Origin: Treponema sp.
Lineage (GTDB): Bacteria; Spirochaetota; Spirochaetia; Treponematales; Treponemataceae
DNA: 33,843 nucleotides
NCBI GenBank assembly: GCA_016283615.1
Contig: JAEENG010000017.1
Span: 1 to 33,843 of the forward strand
Reading direction: 5' to 3'
Below the pieces are notes generated by a model. It was not told where the DNA came from. It saw only the letters and a program-made list of their open reading frames with translations, and did no database searches. The position numbers were made by a program, and so were the translations under genes. Of this stretch, positions 1-8,278 are shown one piece after another (the stretch's first letter is position 1; each line of letters opens with the position of its first letter).

Positions 1-1214
1 ATTTCAAGTTCGCTGCCATTTACCGTGTGAATTCCGGTAACTGTTTTTCCATACAGGTGGCTGATAATACTGTCAACTACCGAGTCACGCAGCGGAACTG
101 CAACTTCAATTCCAATTTTACGGGCAACATCAATAAACTGGCCGTTGCTTACAAGTGCGATACTGTTTTTAACGCCGAGAGACTCGATATAAGCGGCCAT
201 AACGATATTCATTTCGTGATTGCTTGTCGCACAGATTACAAGGTCAAATTTATCGATACCTTCTTCCTGAACAAAGCCTTCTTCAGTTACGTCAGCCTTA
301 AATACCTTAACATCCTTGAATTTTTCGCTGGCATTTTTTGCATTTGTTTCATTGCTGTCGATAATTACAAAGTCCTGAACTTCCTTATTTCTCGCACCAA
401 AAAGCTTGGAAAGCAGGTTTCTTTTAGGTTTAATGAGCTTTTCTGCAACAATTGTTCCGATACGGCCGGCCCCTACGAGGGCAATTTTTTTAACAACCTT
501 GAGCTGACTTCCGCACAGCCCGAGGAATTCAGTCAGGTCGGCGCGGTTCATCAGGATACCGATGCACGCACCATCATGAATTATTGTTTCGCCGTTTGGC
601 AGGAAGGTTTCGCCGTTGGATTCAACATAAGCAATAACCAGTTTTTTGTCAGTAAAGTTTCTGATATCACAAATACGGGCGCCGTCAAAAACACTTCCCC
701 GTTCAACAGAGATTCTCACCAGCTCATAATCAGAGTCCTCAAATTGAATTGAATCCGTAATCGCACCGCGTTCAACAGCATTTACAATCGCCTGAGCCGC
801 TTCAACGTCCGGATGTACCATATAGTCAATTCCGTACAAAGGACGGTGCTTTCCCGAAAAAGTTCCGGCGTGTTTTTCTACAGCCGAAGCCGAGTTTATA
901 TAGTATGCGTAATTTCGTACACGGGCAATTTTGAGAAGGTCCGGATAAACTGCGTCCACGAGCGAACAGGTAATCATGTTTACTTCGTCGCTGCTTGTAA
1001 CACAAATCAGGGCATCTGCCTTATCAATTCCGGCCTCTTCAAGGGTAACAAGATTATTGCCGTCTGCGTTAACTACATCGCAGTCCAGGCGGTTTGATAC
1101 GTGACGGACGGTTTCTTCATCATTATCAATAAGAACTACATCGTTCTTTCCGTTTATAAGTCTTTTTGCAAGCTGGATTCCTGTAAATCCAGCTCCTACA
1201 ATAACTACTTTCAT
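1..1214 (-). CDS. trkA: Trk-type K+ uptake regulatory subunit TrkA (3' end off window)
   Basis: Peripheral cytoplasmic NAD(H)-binding subunit that gates a TrkH/KtrB potassium channel. The reverse strand is open from an ATG at 1214 to the window edge (404 codons), so the C-terminus is missing and the ORF track lists only shadows here. The protein starts MKVVIVGAGFTGIQLAKRL, a Rossmann GxGxxG, followed by an acidic beta-2 end (VVLIDNDEE). A second Rossmann copy, KKIALVGAGRIGTIVAEKL, follows about 230 residues later, with a TrkA-C-like stretch between. This RCK_N-RCK_C-RCK_N order is that of full-length TrkA rather than single-domain KtrA. No Shine-Dalgarno precedes the ATG; a TATAAT box ends 7 nt upstream. 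The channel subunit is not in the window and may lie beyond the left edge. Confidence 0.93.
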   Translation of the reverse strand, partial: MKVVIVGAGFTGIQLAKRLINGKNDVVLIDNDEETVRHVSNRLDCDVVNADGNNLVTLEEAGIDKADALICVTSSDEVNMITCSLVDAVYPDLLKIARVRNYAYYINSASAVEKHAGTFSGKHRPLYGIDYMVHPDVEAAQAIVNAVERGAITDSIQFEDSDYELVRISVERGSVFDGARICDIRNFTDKKLVIAYVESNGETFLPNGETIIHDGACIGILMNRADLTEFLGLCGSQLKVVKKIALVGAGRIGTIVAEKLIKPKRNLLSKLFGARNKEVQDFVIIDSNETNAKNASEKFKDVKVFKADVTEEGFVQEEGIDKFDLVICATSNHEMNIVMAAYIESLGVKNSIALVSNGQFIDVARKIGIEVAVPLRDSVVDSIISHLYGKTVTGIHTVNGSELE

Positions 1215-1221
1215 AGTAAAA

Positions 1222-1227
1222 ATTATA
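1222..1227 (-). promoter_or_regulatory. -10 box of trkA, leaderless layout
   Basis: A perfect TATAAT on the minus strand ends 7 nt before the trkA ATG, which puts the expected transcription start at or one base before the start codon. The -35 region at 17-18 bp is poor. There is no purine-rich SD. Confidence 0.45.
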
Positions 1228-1378
1228 TATTGATTTTAAATGAATTTATAGCATTTTTTTTTGCAAAGTTGTATTCTGCATTTAAGCGCATTGACTGTCG
1301 TTGATAGCAGTGACGCGGTTTTTTTAACAACACAATATAGACACGATCCTGACAGCCATGTCAGAAAGGACGGGTACT

Positions 1379-2155
1379 ATGACACTCACACTGGATGTTG
1401 GAAATTCCAACATTGTCGGTGGAATTTTTGACGGCGGAAAGCTGGTGCTTCAGTTCCGGCAGACAACCAGTCAGAATTCATCCTCCGATGAACTCGGCAT
1501 TTTTCTCCGGTCAGTTTTACGGGAAAACTCCATCGATCCCGGCAAAATCGATTCGGTCGGAATCTGCTCGGTAGTTCCACCTATCAACTACTCCCTCTCA
1601 AGTGCAATTGTAAAATACTTTGGTGTTGAACCTCTGTTAATTCAAACAGGAATTAAAACCGGTCTTCAATTAAAGTATCCAAACCCAAAAGAAATCGGTG
1701 CAGATTTAATCGCCGGCGCCCTGGGAGCGGTAATGCTCGTGCCGGACAAAGATTTAGTCATCGTCGATATGGGTACAGCCACAACAATTACCGCCGTAAC
1801 CAGAAACAAAGAGTTTATCGGCGGCTCAATTATGCCTGGCTTAAAAATTTCAATTCAGGCACTTGCCAGCGGAACCTCAAAACTTCCAAATGTTGAAATC
1901 GCCAGACCACAAAACGCCTGCGGCAAATCAACCATCGAAGCAATTCAATCTGGAATTTTTTATGGGGCTATGGGCTCACTAAAAGAATTAATCCATTACT
2001 TTAAAAAAGACGCCCTCAAAAACCCGGACGCATTTGTTATTGCAACCGGCGGCTTTGTAAAAAATTTTGAACCTTTTGGTCTTTTTGACAAAATCGTCCC
2101 TGAACTTGTACTTCTCGGAATCAAAAAGGCAATCGAATTAAATTCAACTAAATAA
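1379..2155 (+). CDS. coaX: Type III pantothenate kinase
   Basis: Phosphorylates pantothenate with ATP, the first committed step of CoA synthesis in the cytoplasm; type III enzymes belong to the ASKHA fold. Visible motifs: LDVGNSN at residues 5-11 (phosphate loop), GADLIAGALGA (pantothenate-site region) and IVDMGTATTITAV (second phosphate motif), then GGSIMPGL. At 258 aa it matches the family length. The ORF track begins at 1358, but I place the start at 1379 because AGAAAGGA sits 8 nt upstream and the protein then begins directly at the conserved first strand. The peptide-transporter lipoprotein gene follows after 11 bp, so they are probably co-transcribed. coaBC, a later step of the same pathway, is 2.4 kb away on the other strand. 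Confidence 0.95.
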   Translation: MTLTLDVGNSNIVGGIFDGGKLVLQFRQTTSQNSSSDELGIFLRSVLRENSIDPGKIDSVGICSVVPPINYSLSSAIVKYFGVEPLLIQTGIKTGLQLKYPNPKEIGADLIAGALGAVMLVPDKDLVIVDMGTATTITAVTRNKEFIGGSIMPGLKISIQALASGTSKLPNVEIARPQNACGKSTIEAIQSGIFYGAMGSLKELIHYFKKDALKNPDAFVIATGGFVKNFEPFGLFDKIVPELVLLGIKKAIELNSTK

Positions 2156-2166
2156 GGAATACCCAA

Positions 2167-3654
2167 ATGAAAAAAATTATAAAACTTTTATCAGTGCTCA
2201 CACTTGCACTTACTCTTGTATCCTGCACTTCAAAAAAGGACAAAAACGTTCTCCGCATGAACATGCTCACAGAACCTGACAGCTTCTTCCCATGGGAATC
2301 AGCCGCAACAGACACATCAGCCGTTAACTACAATATTTATGAAGGTCTGATGGGATTCGATTCTACAGGTGCAGTTTTTCCTCTTCTTGCAGAAAGCTTC
2401 ACAATTTCAGAAGACAAACTTTCTTACACATTCAAAATCCGTCAGGGCGTTACCTTCCACGACGGACAGGCTCTTACAGCAGATGATGTTGTTTGGACTT
2501 ACCAGAATCTCGTCGGTCTGAACGGATACACCAAACGCAATGATAAACTTCATATTATTGAATCTGTATCTTCTCCAGACAGCAGCACTGTTGTAATTCA
2601 GCTCAAAAAGCCTGCCGCAGGATTTATTCTCCTTGCAATCCAGCCAATACTCAAACAGGGATTTGAATACAGCAAAATCAATGCAAACGGAACCGGTCCT
2701 TACAAACTCGCCGGCTACGAACTTCATCAGAAGATTACACTCGCTAAAAACGACAACTACTGGAACCCTGAACGTGCCGCAAAAATCCCGACTGTTGAAA
2801 TCCACATCGTAAGTGACGAAGCCGCTGCTATCAGTGCACTCCAGTCAGGCCAGCTTGATTTGATTCAAAAAGTTACCGCAGGTAACGCAAAATCACTCGC
2901 TGATCAATTTAAAGTAATCGGTCAGCCGCAGAACATGGCCCAGGTTTTTGCAATGAACACATCTGTTCCTGAATTGAGCGATCTCAACGTTCGTCTTGCA
3001 ATCAGCTGTGCCGTTAACAAACAGGAAGTAATCGACGGAGCCCTGGACGGAGCCGGAGATATTATTTATTCAAACTTCTCGCCGCTTATGTCTGAGTATT
3101 ACAACGACAAATTAACCGGTGTTACTCCTTTCAACCTTCAGAAAGCAAAGGAATACATGAGCAAATCAGCTTATCCGGAGGGTTTTGAACTTAAAATCAC
3201 CGTTCCAGCAAGCTATCCTATGCACGTAAATGCTGCACAGATTATCGCTTCTCAGCTTGCCGTCCTGAACATCAAGTGTTCCATCGAACCGATTGAATGG
3301 GCAACCTGGCTCGATCAGGTTTATTCAAAGGCTAATTATGAATCAACTGTAATTGCATTCAGCGGAAAGCTTGATCCTTCAGAAATCCTCATCCGCTATT
3401 TCTCCACATATAAAAAGAACTTTACCCGCTTTAACAATGGGGATTACGACAGGGCATTTACAGCAGCAGAAACAGAAGTTGACCAGGCAAAACGCGTAGA
3501 GCTCTACAAGGAATGCCAGCGCATCCTCGCTGAACAGGCTCCTGCAGTTTATCTTTCTGACCTTCACAACAACGTTGTAATGGATAAAAAACTAATGGGA
3601 TACAAACAATTCCCTGTTTCTTTCTACAATGTTGCCGAAATGTACTTTGACTAA
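2167..3654 (+). CDS. Peptide ABC transporter substrate-binding lipoprotein (SBP family 5)
   Basis: Extracytoplasmic solute receptor of the OppA/DppA type, expected to capture oligopeptides and deliver them to the permeases encoded downstream. The N-terminus MKKIIKLLSVLTLALTLVSC is a lipoprotein signal with lipobox LVSC, so the mature protein should be anchored through Cys20. The body has SBP_bac_5 hallmarks: an early EPDSFFPW substrate-entry segment, YNIYEGLMGFD, a TFKIRQGVTFHDGQ strand-turn, DDVVWTYQNL and NGTGPYKL. At 495 aa it is of usual size. AAGGAA lies about 6 nt before the ATG. It follows coaX by 11 bp and precedes permease B by 47 bp. Substrate (peptide versus nickel or sugar) cannot be fixed from sequence alone. 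Confidence 0.93.
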   Translation: MKKIIKLLSVLTLALTLVSCTSKKDKNVLRMNMLTEPDSFFPWESAATDTSAVNYNIYEGLMGFDSTGAVFPLLAESFTISEDKLSYTFKIRQGVTFHDGQALTADDVVWTYQNLVGLNGYTKRNDKLHIIESVSSPDSSTVVIQLKKPAAGFILLAIQPILKQGFEYSKINANGTGPYKLAGYELHQKITLAKNDNYWNPERAAKIPTVEIHIVSDEAAAISALQSGQLDLIQKVTAGNAKSLADQFKVIGQPQNMAQVFAMNTSVPELSDLNVRLAISCAVNKQEVIDGALDGAGDIIYSNFSPLMSEYYNDKLTGVTPFNLQKAKEYMSKSAYPEGFELKITVPASYPMHVNAAQIIASQLAVLNIKCSIEPIEWATWLDQVYSKANYESTVIAFSGKLDPSEILIRYFSTYKKNFTRFNNGDYDRAFTAAETEVDQAKRVELYKECQRILAEQAPAVYLSDLHNNVVMDKKLMGYKQFPVSFYNVAEMYFD

Positions 3655-3691
3655 CGAACAGTCGTAAGTAAACTATCGTTAGTTAGTCCGG
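3650..3691 (+). repeat. Palindromic ACTANCG-type repeat between SBP and permease B
   Basis: The spacer holds ACTAACG, then ACTATCG fused to CGTTAGT, giving inverted arms GACTAACGA and TCGTTAGTTAGTC. The first arm overlaps the SBP stop codon. No T-tract follows, so it is not a standard terminator. Similar heptamer clusters recur at 9888, 11455 and 15314. Confidence 0.4.
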
Positions 3692-3701
3692 AAAAGCTGC
3701 T

Positions 3702-4616
3702 ATGTTTTACTACATAAAGAAGTTTATAGATTTTATAACTACTCTCATTCTGGTTTCCGTAGTAACTTTTCTTACCTTCCAGCTCCTGCCTGGAAACCCT
3801 GCCCTCACCATCCTCGGCCCGGAAGCAGAGGATGCCCAGATTGCAGCCCTTGAACAGGAGCTCCAGCTGGACAGACCCCTTTACCAGAGATATATCAAAT
3901 GGGTTAAGGGGGTCTTTTCCGGCAATCTTGGAAAGTCCTATAAATACGGTCAGAGTGTTACCTCAATCATCCTGGAAAGGGTAAAAACTACCGCAGCCCT
4001 GGCAGGCCTTTCGCTCATCTTTTCTTTTGGATTAGGCTTAATTCTGGGACTTTTTTTCGCAATTTCACGCAAAAACCGCTATTTAAAGCCGCTTTTTTAT
4101 ATAGATCAGATATTTATCAGCATTCCGTCATTTTGTACGGCACTTCTTTTAATTCTCTTTTTTACAGTGCTTTTAAATCTTCTACCGAGTATAGGTGTGA
4201 GCGGATTCCGGTCGTTTATCCTGCCGGCCCTCTCACTCTCTTTAGGTTCAAGTGCAATTCTTGCAAGATACATTAAAACCGCTGTTGATGATGAATACAA
4301 AAAGGATTATGTAAGAACTGCCCGCAGCAAGGGGCTCACAGAAAGCCAGATAATTTACCGCCACATTCTGCGTAATGCAATTATTCCGTCGATTACAACG
4401 CTTGGACTTATCGCCACCGACATCTTTGGCGGGAGCATAATTGTAGAAAACGTATTTTCTCTCCCCGGAATAGGCAAACTTATCGTTACTTCGATTTCTT
4501 CCAGAGATTTTCCTTTGTTACAGGGCCTGACCCTCTACCTTTCGGCAATCACATTGTTCTGTAACTTTGGAGTAGATATTTTATATTCAGTCGTTGACCC
4601 GCGCACCAGAAATTAA
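3702..4616 (+). CDS. Peptide ABC transporter permease (OppB/DppB type)
   Basis: First inner-membrane permease of the peptide importer. The 304-aa protein has about six membrane segments, starting with FIDFITTLILVSVVTFLTFQLLPGNP, where the FxxxLLPGNP ending is typical of OppB/DppB. The EAA loop that docks on the ATPases is visible as YVRTARSKGLTESQIIYRHILRNAIIP, and the C-terminal segment contains NVFSLPGIGKL, a conserved OppB feature. The ribosome site is weak (GGAAAAG about 8 nt before the ATG). Its last 30 bp overlap the 3' end of coaBC, which converges on it. The partner permease C lies beyond coaBC, so the usual B-C adjacency is broken. Confidence 0.94.
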   Translation: MFYYIKKFIDFITTLILVSVVTFLTFQLLPGNPALTILGPEAEDAQIAALEQELQLDRPLYQRYIKWVKGVFSGNLGKSYKYGQSVTSIILERVKTTAALAGLSLIFSFGLGLILGLFFAISRKNRYLKPLFYIDQIFISIPSFCTALLLILFFTVLLNLLPSIGVSGFRSFILPALSLSLGSSAILARYIKTAVDDEYKKDYVRTARSKGLTESQIIYRHILRNAIIPSITTLGLIATDIFGGSIIVENVFSLPGIGKLIVTSISSRDFPLLQGLTLYLSAITLFCNFGVDILYSVVDPRTRN

Positions 4617-5783
4617 AGTTAAAAGTTCATCAGCAACTTCTTCTTTAGACATCTTTGGAAGTTCAATTTCATTATCTTTTGTAATTATTGTCACGATATT
4701 TGTATCTGTTCCAAAGCCTGCACCGCTGACCTTCAGGTTATTGGCAACAATCATGTCTAAATTCTTTTTGGCAAGTTTTGCCCGTGAATTTTCAACCATG
4801 TCCTGAGTTTCCATGCTAAATCCGCACAAAAACTGCTTCTTTTTATTCTGTCCGAGATATTTGAGGATATCGTCAGTTTTTTCCATTTCCAAAGCAAGTG
4901 AAGTGTCAGTTTTCTTGATTTTTTCGCCTGAAACATTTTTTGGACGATAATCAGCCACAGCCGCAGCCTTGATTACAATGTCGCAGCTGTCAAATTCTGC
5001 CTTTACCGCGTCAAACATCTCTTTTGCGCTTTTAATGTTTACAAGTTTAACACCTGCAGGCTTTTTTAATTGAACCGGTCCGCTGACAAGCGTTACATCC
5101 GCCCCCCTCTGTGCAGCCACTTTTGCAACCGCATAGCCCATCTTTCCTGTCGAGTGATTTGTTACATATCTTACAGGATCAATTGCTTCCTGAGTCGGGC
5201 CTGCTGTTACGAGGATTTTTTTACCTTTCAAGTCCTTTTTGCGGCTGATTTCCAGGCAAATATGTTCAAAAATCTCTTCCGGTTCGCTCATTTTGCCACG
5301 GCCAACATCACCGCAGGCAAGGAGACCCTCTACCGGTTCAACTAGTTTATAGCCGTATTTACTGCAGAGTTTGATATTGTCCTGGGTAACCGGATTGTCA
5401 TACATCGCAGTGTTCATTGCGGGACAAATCAATTTAGGGCATTTTGATGCAAGGAAGGTAGTACTAAGCATATCATCAGCCAGCCCGTGAACCACCTTTG
5501 CAATCACATTTGCCGTAGCCGGAGCAATGACAAAGATATCTGCTGCTTTTGCAAGCGATACATGTTCAACCTTGAATTCAAAATTTCTGTCAAAAGTATC
5601 TACGAGACATTTATTTTTAGTCAGTGTTTCAAAAGTAATGGGATTGATAAAATTCAATGCATTTTTAGTCATAATTACATGAACATTTGCATGATTTTTT
5701 ACCAGCAGACTTGCAAGAGAAGCAGCTTTATAAGCGGCAATACTGCCTGTTACACCAAGAATTACGGTTTTTCCTTTAAGCAT
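4587..5783 (-). CDS. coaBC: Bifunctional phosphopantothenoylcysteine decarboxylase/synthetase
   Basis: Two consecutive CoA-synthesis steps: ligation of cysteine to 4'-phosphopantothenate (CoaB, C-terminal half) and FMN-dependent decarboxylation (CoaC, N-terminal half). CoaC motifs: GVTGSIAAYKA near residue 10 (FMN), the active-site His in VEHVSLAKAAD, the PAMNTAMYDNP substrate loop and the redox Cys in LACGDVGRGKM. CoaB motifs: VTAGPTQEAIDPVRYVTNHSTGKMG, AAAVADYRPKN and a late KKNLDMIVANN dimer segment. At 398 aa it is full length. It lies antisense inside the peptide transporter set, overlapping permease B by 30 bp at the 3' end. There is no SD; a TTGACG...TAATTT promoter sits so close that the mRNA should start at or near the ATG. 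Confidence 0.96.
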   Translation of the reverse strand: MLKGKTVILGVTGSIAAYKAASLASLLVKNHANVHVIMTKNALNFINPITFETLTKNKCLVDTFDRNFEFKVEHVSLAKAADIFVIAPATANVIAKVVHGLADDMLSTTFLASKCPKLICPAMNTAMYDNPVTQDNIKLCSKYGYKLVEPVEGLLACGDVGRGKMSEPEEIFEHICLEISRKKDLKGKKILVTAGPTQEAIDPVRYVTNHSTGKMGYAVAKVAAQRGADVTLVSGPVQLKKPAGVKLVNIKSAKEMFDAVKAEFDSCDIVIKAAAVADYRPKNVSGEKIKKTDTSLALEMEKTDDILKYLGQNKKKQFLCGFSMETQDMVENSRAKLAKKNLDMIVANNLKVSGAGFGTDTNIVTIITKDNEIELPKMSKEEVADELLTLISGARVND

Positions 5784-5789
5784 GAGTTT

Positions 5790-5818
5790 AAATTATTATT
5801 TTTAGCAGTACTCGTCAA
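5790..5818 (-). promoter_or_regulatory. coaBC promoter
   Basis: On the minus strand TTGACG (5 of 6 to consensus), a 17-bp spacer and TAATTT, with 6 nt to the coaBC ATG. The predicted start of transcription coincides with the start codon. Confidence 0.45.
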
Positions 5819-5829
5819 GGCAATAGTAA

Positions 5830-5858
5830 TTATCATAAAAGCCGTAAAGTTATATAAT
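5830..5858 (+). promoter_or_regulatory. Promoter for permease C-ATPase D-ATPase F
   Basis: TTATCA, a 17-bp spacer and a perfect TATAAT ending 5 nt before the GTG start at 5864. It gives the second half of the transporter its own promoter, back to back with the coaBC promoter in an 80-bp gap. Confidence 0.5.
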
Positions 5859-5863
5859 AAAAC

Positions 5864-6685
5864 GTGTTTTCAATTGAATTAAATTCATATTTTAAAAACA
5901 AAAAAATCCTCACCGGCTCAATTCTTTTAGGCCTTATTCTGATTCTGATGATTACAGGCTTTTTTTACCTTCCGTTTGATTCCAGCCAGATAGATGTTAA
6001 TTCAAAACTTGAGTGGCCTTCTTTCACACATCTTTTAGGCACAGATAATCTTGGCCGCGACGTTCTTTCCCGCATCATGGTCGGAATACGCATTTCCCTT
6101 TTAATCGGTCTTGTCGTTATGATTTTTGGACTTGTCGTTGGCGGCCTTTTGGGTTCATTTTCCGGCTATTTTGGTGGGCCTGCCGACACAATTATCATGA
6201 AACTTGTAAGCACACAGATGGCCTTTCCAGGCATTCTTTTGGCCCTCATGCTGGCAGCAGTTTTTAATCCAAATATTTATGTCACAATTCTTGCACTCTG
6301 TTTAATGAGTATTCCGCGCTTTACAAGAATCACACGCTCCGGTTTTATTGAATTTAAAAATTCGACCTTTGTAAGGGCCGCAAAATCCAGAGGGGCCTCT
6401 AATTTACGCATAATGTTTATTCATATTCTGCCAAACATTATCCCGGAACTAATTGTAACTGCCACCCTTTCTTTTTCCATGTCGATTTTAAGTGAATCCG
6501 GCCTGAGCTACCTCGGGCTCGGTGTGCAGCCGCCACATCCAAGTTTTGGCCGCATGTTAAACGACGCACAGCAATACATCTTCAGAAACCCGTTTGGTGT
6601 TATCTGCCCCGCATTCTTCCTGATTATTCTTGTTTTGAGTTTTAATCTCATCGGGGACGGCATTTCGGAGGTTAACAACAAATGA
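5864..6685 (+). CDS. Peptide ABC transporter permease (OppC/DppC type)
   Basis: Second inner-membrane permease of the importer, 273 aa. It opens with a short cytoplasmic tail and one membrane helix (ILTGSILLGLILILMITGFFYL), then the OppC-type periplasmic signature FTHLLGTDNLGRDVLSRIMVGIRISL. Further hydrophobic segments follow, with the EAA loop FVRAAKSRGASNLRIMFIHILPNIIPE and the conserved LSYLGLGVQPPHPSFGRML near the end. The start is a GTG; no upstream ATG or SD is available and a TATAAT box sits 5 nt away, so I infer a leaderless GTG start. The stop overlaps the next ATG (ATGA), indicating translational coupling to the first ATPase. Confidence 0.93.
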   Translation: MFSIELNSYFKNKKILTGSILLGLILILMITGFFYLPFDSSQIDVNSKLEWPSFTHLLGTDNLGRDVLSRIMVGIRISLLIGLVVMIFGLVVGGLLGSFSGYFGGPADTIIMKLVSTQMAFPGILLALMLAAVFNPNIYVTILALCLMSIPRFTRITRSGFIEFKNSTFVRAAKSRGASNLRIMFIHILPNIIPELIVTATLSFSMSILSESGLSYLGLGVQPPHPSFGRMLNDAQQYIFRNPFGVICPAFFLIILVLSFNLIGDGISEVNNK

Positions 6686-7500
6686 GCCTTCTGGAAGTTA
6701 AAAACCTTACAGTTGAATTTGACGCGGCCGACCAAACAGGAAAAAGCTTTAAGGCAGTCGACAATGTTTCCCTTTCAATCGAAAAAGGTGAATTTATTGC
6801 TCTTGTCGGAGAATCCGGTTCAGGAAAAACCGTTACTTCTTTAAGTATTCTGGATTTACTGCCTGAATCTGCCAGAAAAACATGCGGAACTATCACTTTT
6901 AACGGCACTACAAAATCAGTTGTTTTCCAGGAACCGATGACAAGCCTTAACCCGCTCATCAAAATAGGAAAACAAATCCAGGAATCTGCACTTATCAAGG
7001 GCTATTCAAAAGAAGAAGCATACAAAAAGGCTGTTGAACTTGCAACTTTGACCGGTTTAACTGACATTGACCGCATTTTTAATTCATACCCTCATCAGTT
7101 ATCCGGTGGAATGCTCCAACGTGTTATGATTGCTTCTGCCCTTATGACAGACCCTCAGCTTTTAATCGCTGACGAACCGACAACTGCGCTTGATGTTTCT
7201 ACACAGAATGAAATCATCAAAATTATTTATGACCTCAACAAACGGTTCAATATGTCACTTTTGCTGATTACTCACGACTTTACAATCGTAAAAAGAATGT
7301 GCTCAAAGATTTACATCATGTACAAAGGCAAAATTGTTGAATCCGGCCCGGCCGACCAGATATTCAATGACCCCAAACATCCCTACACAAAGGCCCTCTT
7401 GAATTCAATTCCGACTCCGCAAAAGCGGGGCAAAAAACTGCCCGTTTTCTTTGATGAACCATCTTTTTCCCGCGCAAAGGAGGTAACACATGAAAACTAA
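6682..7500 (+). CDS. Peptide ABC transporter ATP-binding protein (OppD/DppD type), compact
   Basis: Cytoplasmic ATPase that powers peptide import as a heterodimer with the next gene product. Walker A is GESGSGKT, the Q-loop is VVFQEPMTSLNP, the signature is LSGGM, Walker B with catalytic Glu is LLIADEPTTALD, and the switch His is in LLITHD. Two things are unusual. The stretch between Walker A and the Q-loop is short (GTITFNGTTKSVVFQ), lacking the roughly 20 residues that normally describe the loaded motif and the basic segment. The C-terminus stops after the HPYTKALLNSIP motif, without the Cys-containing oligo_HPY tail, leaving 272 aa against about 320-330. It overlaps permease C by 4 bp and ATPase F by 11 bp. 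Confidence 0.92.
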   Translation: MSLLEVKNLTVEFDAADQTGKSFKAVDNVSLSIEKGEFIALVGESGSGKTVTSLSILDLLPESARKTCGTITFNGTTKSVVFQEPMTSLNPLIKIGKQIQESALIKGYSKEEAYKKAVELATLTGLTDIDRIFNSYPHQLSGGMLQRVMIASALMTDPQLLIADEPTTALDVSTQNEIIKIIYDLNKRFNMSLLLITHDFTIVKRMCSKIYIMYKGKIVESGPADQIFNDPKHPYTKALLNSIPTPQKRGKKLPVFFDEPSFSRAKEVTHEN

Positions 7501-8278
7501 AACTCCCCTGGTTGAATGCGTTAATCTCTGCAAAACTTTTTCTGATTCAAAAAAAGAAACCCGCGCGGTGGACAATGTAAACCTCAAAATCTACAAAGGA
7601 GAATGCTACGGCCTTGTCGGTGAGTCTGGCTGCGGAAAATCTACACTTTCTTCGATGATTTCTGCCCTGCTCACTCCAACTTCCGGAACAGTTCTTTTTA
7701 AGCAGAGCGATATTTCAAAATTCAACAAAAAAGAATTAAAAGAATTCAGAAAACAGCTCCAGATTGTTTTTCAGGATCCATATTCTTCACTCAATCCCAA
7801 GCATAAAATCAAAAATATCATCCGCGAACCGTTAAAAATTCACAAAATCGGCACAAAAGAAGAACAGATCCGGCTTGTTAATGAAATCAGAACCCTCATC
7901 GGCCTTCCGCCGGATTCTCTGGAAAAATATCCGGCCCAGCTTTCCGGAGGCCAGAGACAACGCGTTGCAATCGCTGCAGCCATGATTTTACGTCCGGAAT
8001 TTGTCATCTGTGACGAAAGTGTCAGCGCGCTCGATGTTTTGATTCAGGCACAGATTTTAAACCTCTTAAAGTCCATGCAAAAGTCGCTCAAACTGACATT
8101 TTTATTTATCAGCCATAACCTGAACGTTGTTGCCTACATGGCCGACAGAATCGGAGTAATGTACCGCGGACAAATCGTTGAAGAAGGCACGGCAGAAGAA
8201 ATTCTTAAAAACCCGCAGCATCCTTACACAAAACAATTGCTGAAAGCGGCAGGCCTTTTAAACGAACCTACTTCCTGA
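7490..8278 (+). CDS. Peptide ABC transporter ATP-binding protein (OppF/DppF type)
   Basis: Second ATPase of the importer, 262 aa. Walker [10 protein letters not shown]-loop [12 protein letters not shown], signature LSGGQRQRV, Walker [14 protein letters not shown] with Ser in place of the usual Pro after the catalytic Glu, and H-loop LFISHN. This residue pattern is normal for OppF subfamily proteins. It ends shortly after [11 protein letters not shown], so like its partner it lacks the extended Cys-rich tail. Translation is coupled: AAAGGAGG lies inside the end of the upstream gene and the ATG overlaps it by 11 bp. Its 3' end overlaps the converging EamA gene by 11 bp, with no terminator hairpin visible between them. 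Confidence 0.93.
   Translation: MKTKTPLVECVNLCKTFSDSKKETRAVDNVNLKIYKGECYGLVGESGCGKSTLSSMISALLTPTSGTVLFKQSDISKFNKKELKEFRKQLQIVFQDPYSSLNPKHKIKNIIREPLKIHKIGTKEEQIRLVNEIRTLIGLPPDSLEKYPAQLSGGQRQRVAIAAAMILRPEFVICDESVSALDVLIQAQILNLLKSMQKSLKLTFLFISHNLNVVAYMADRIGVMYRGQIVEEGTAEEILKNPQHPYTKQLLKAAGLLNEPTS

Noticed and set aside
27-1304. Plus-strand ORFs at 27-752, 813-1097 and 1101-1304
   Set aside because: They are antisense shadows of trkA, whose minus-strand translation is a clear two-domain RCK protein.
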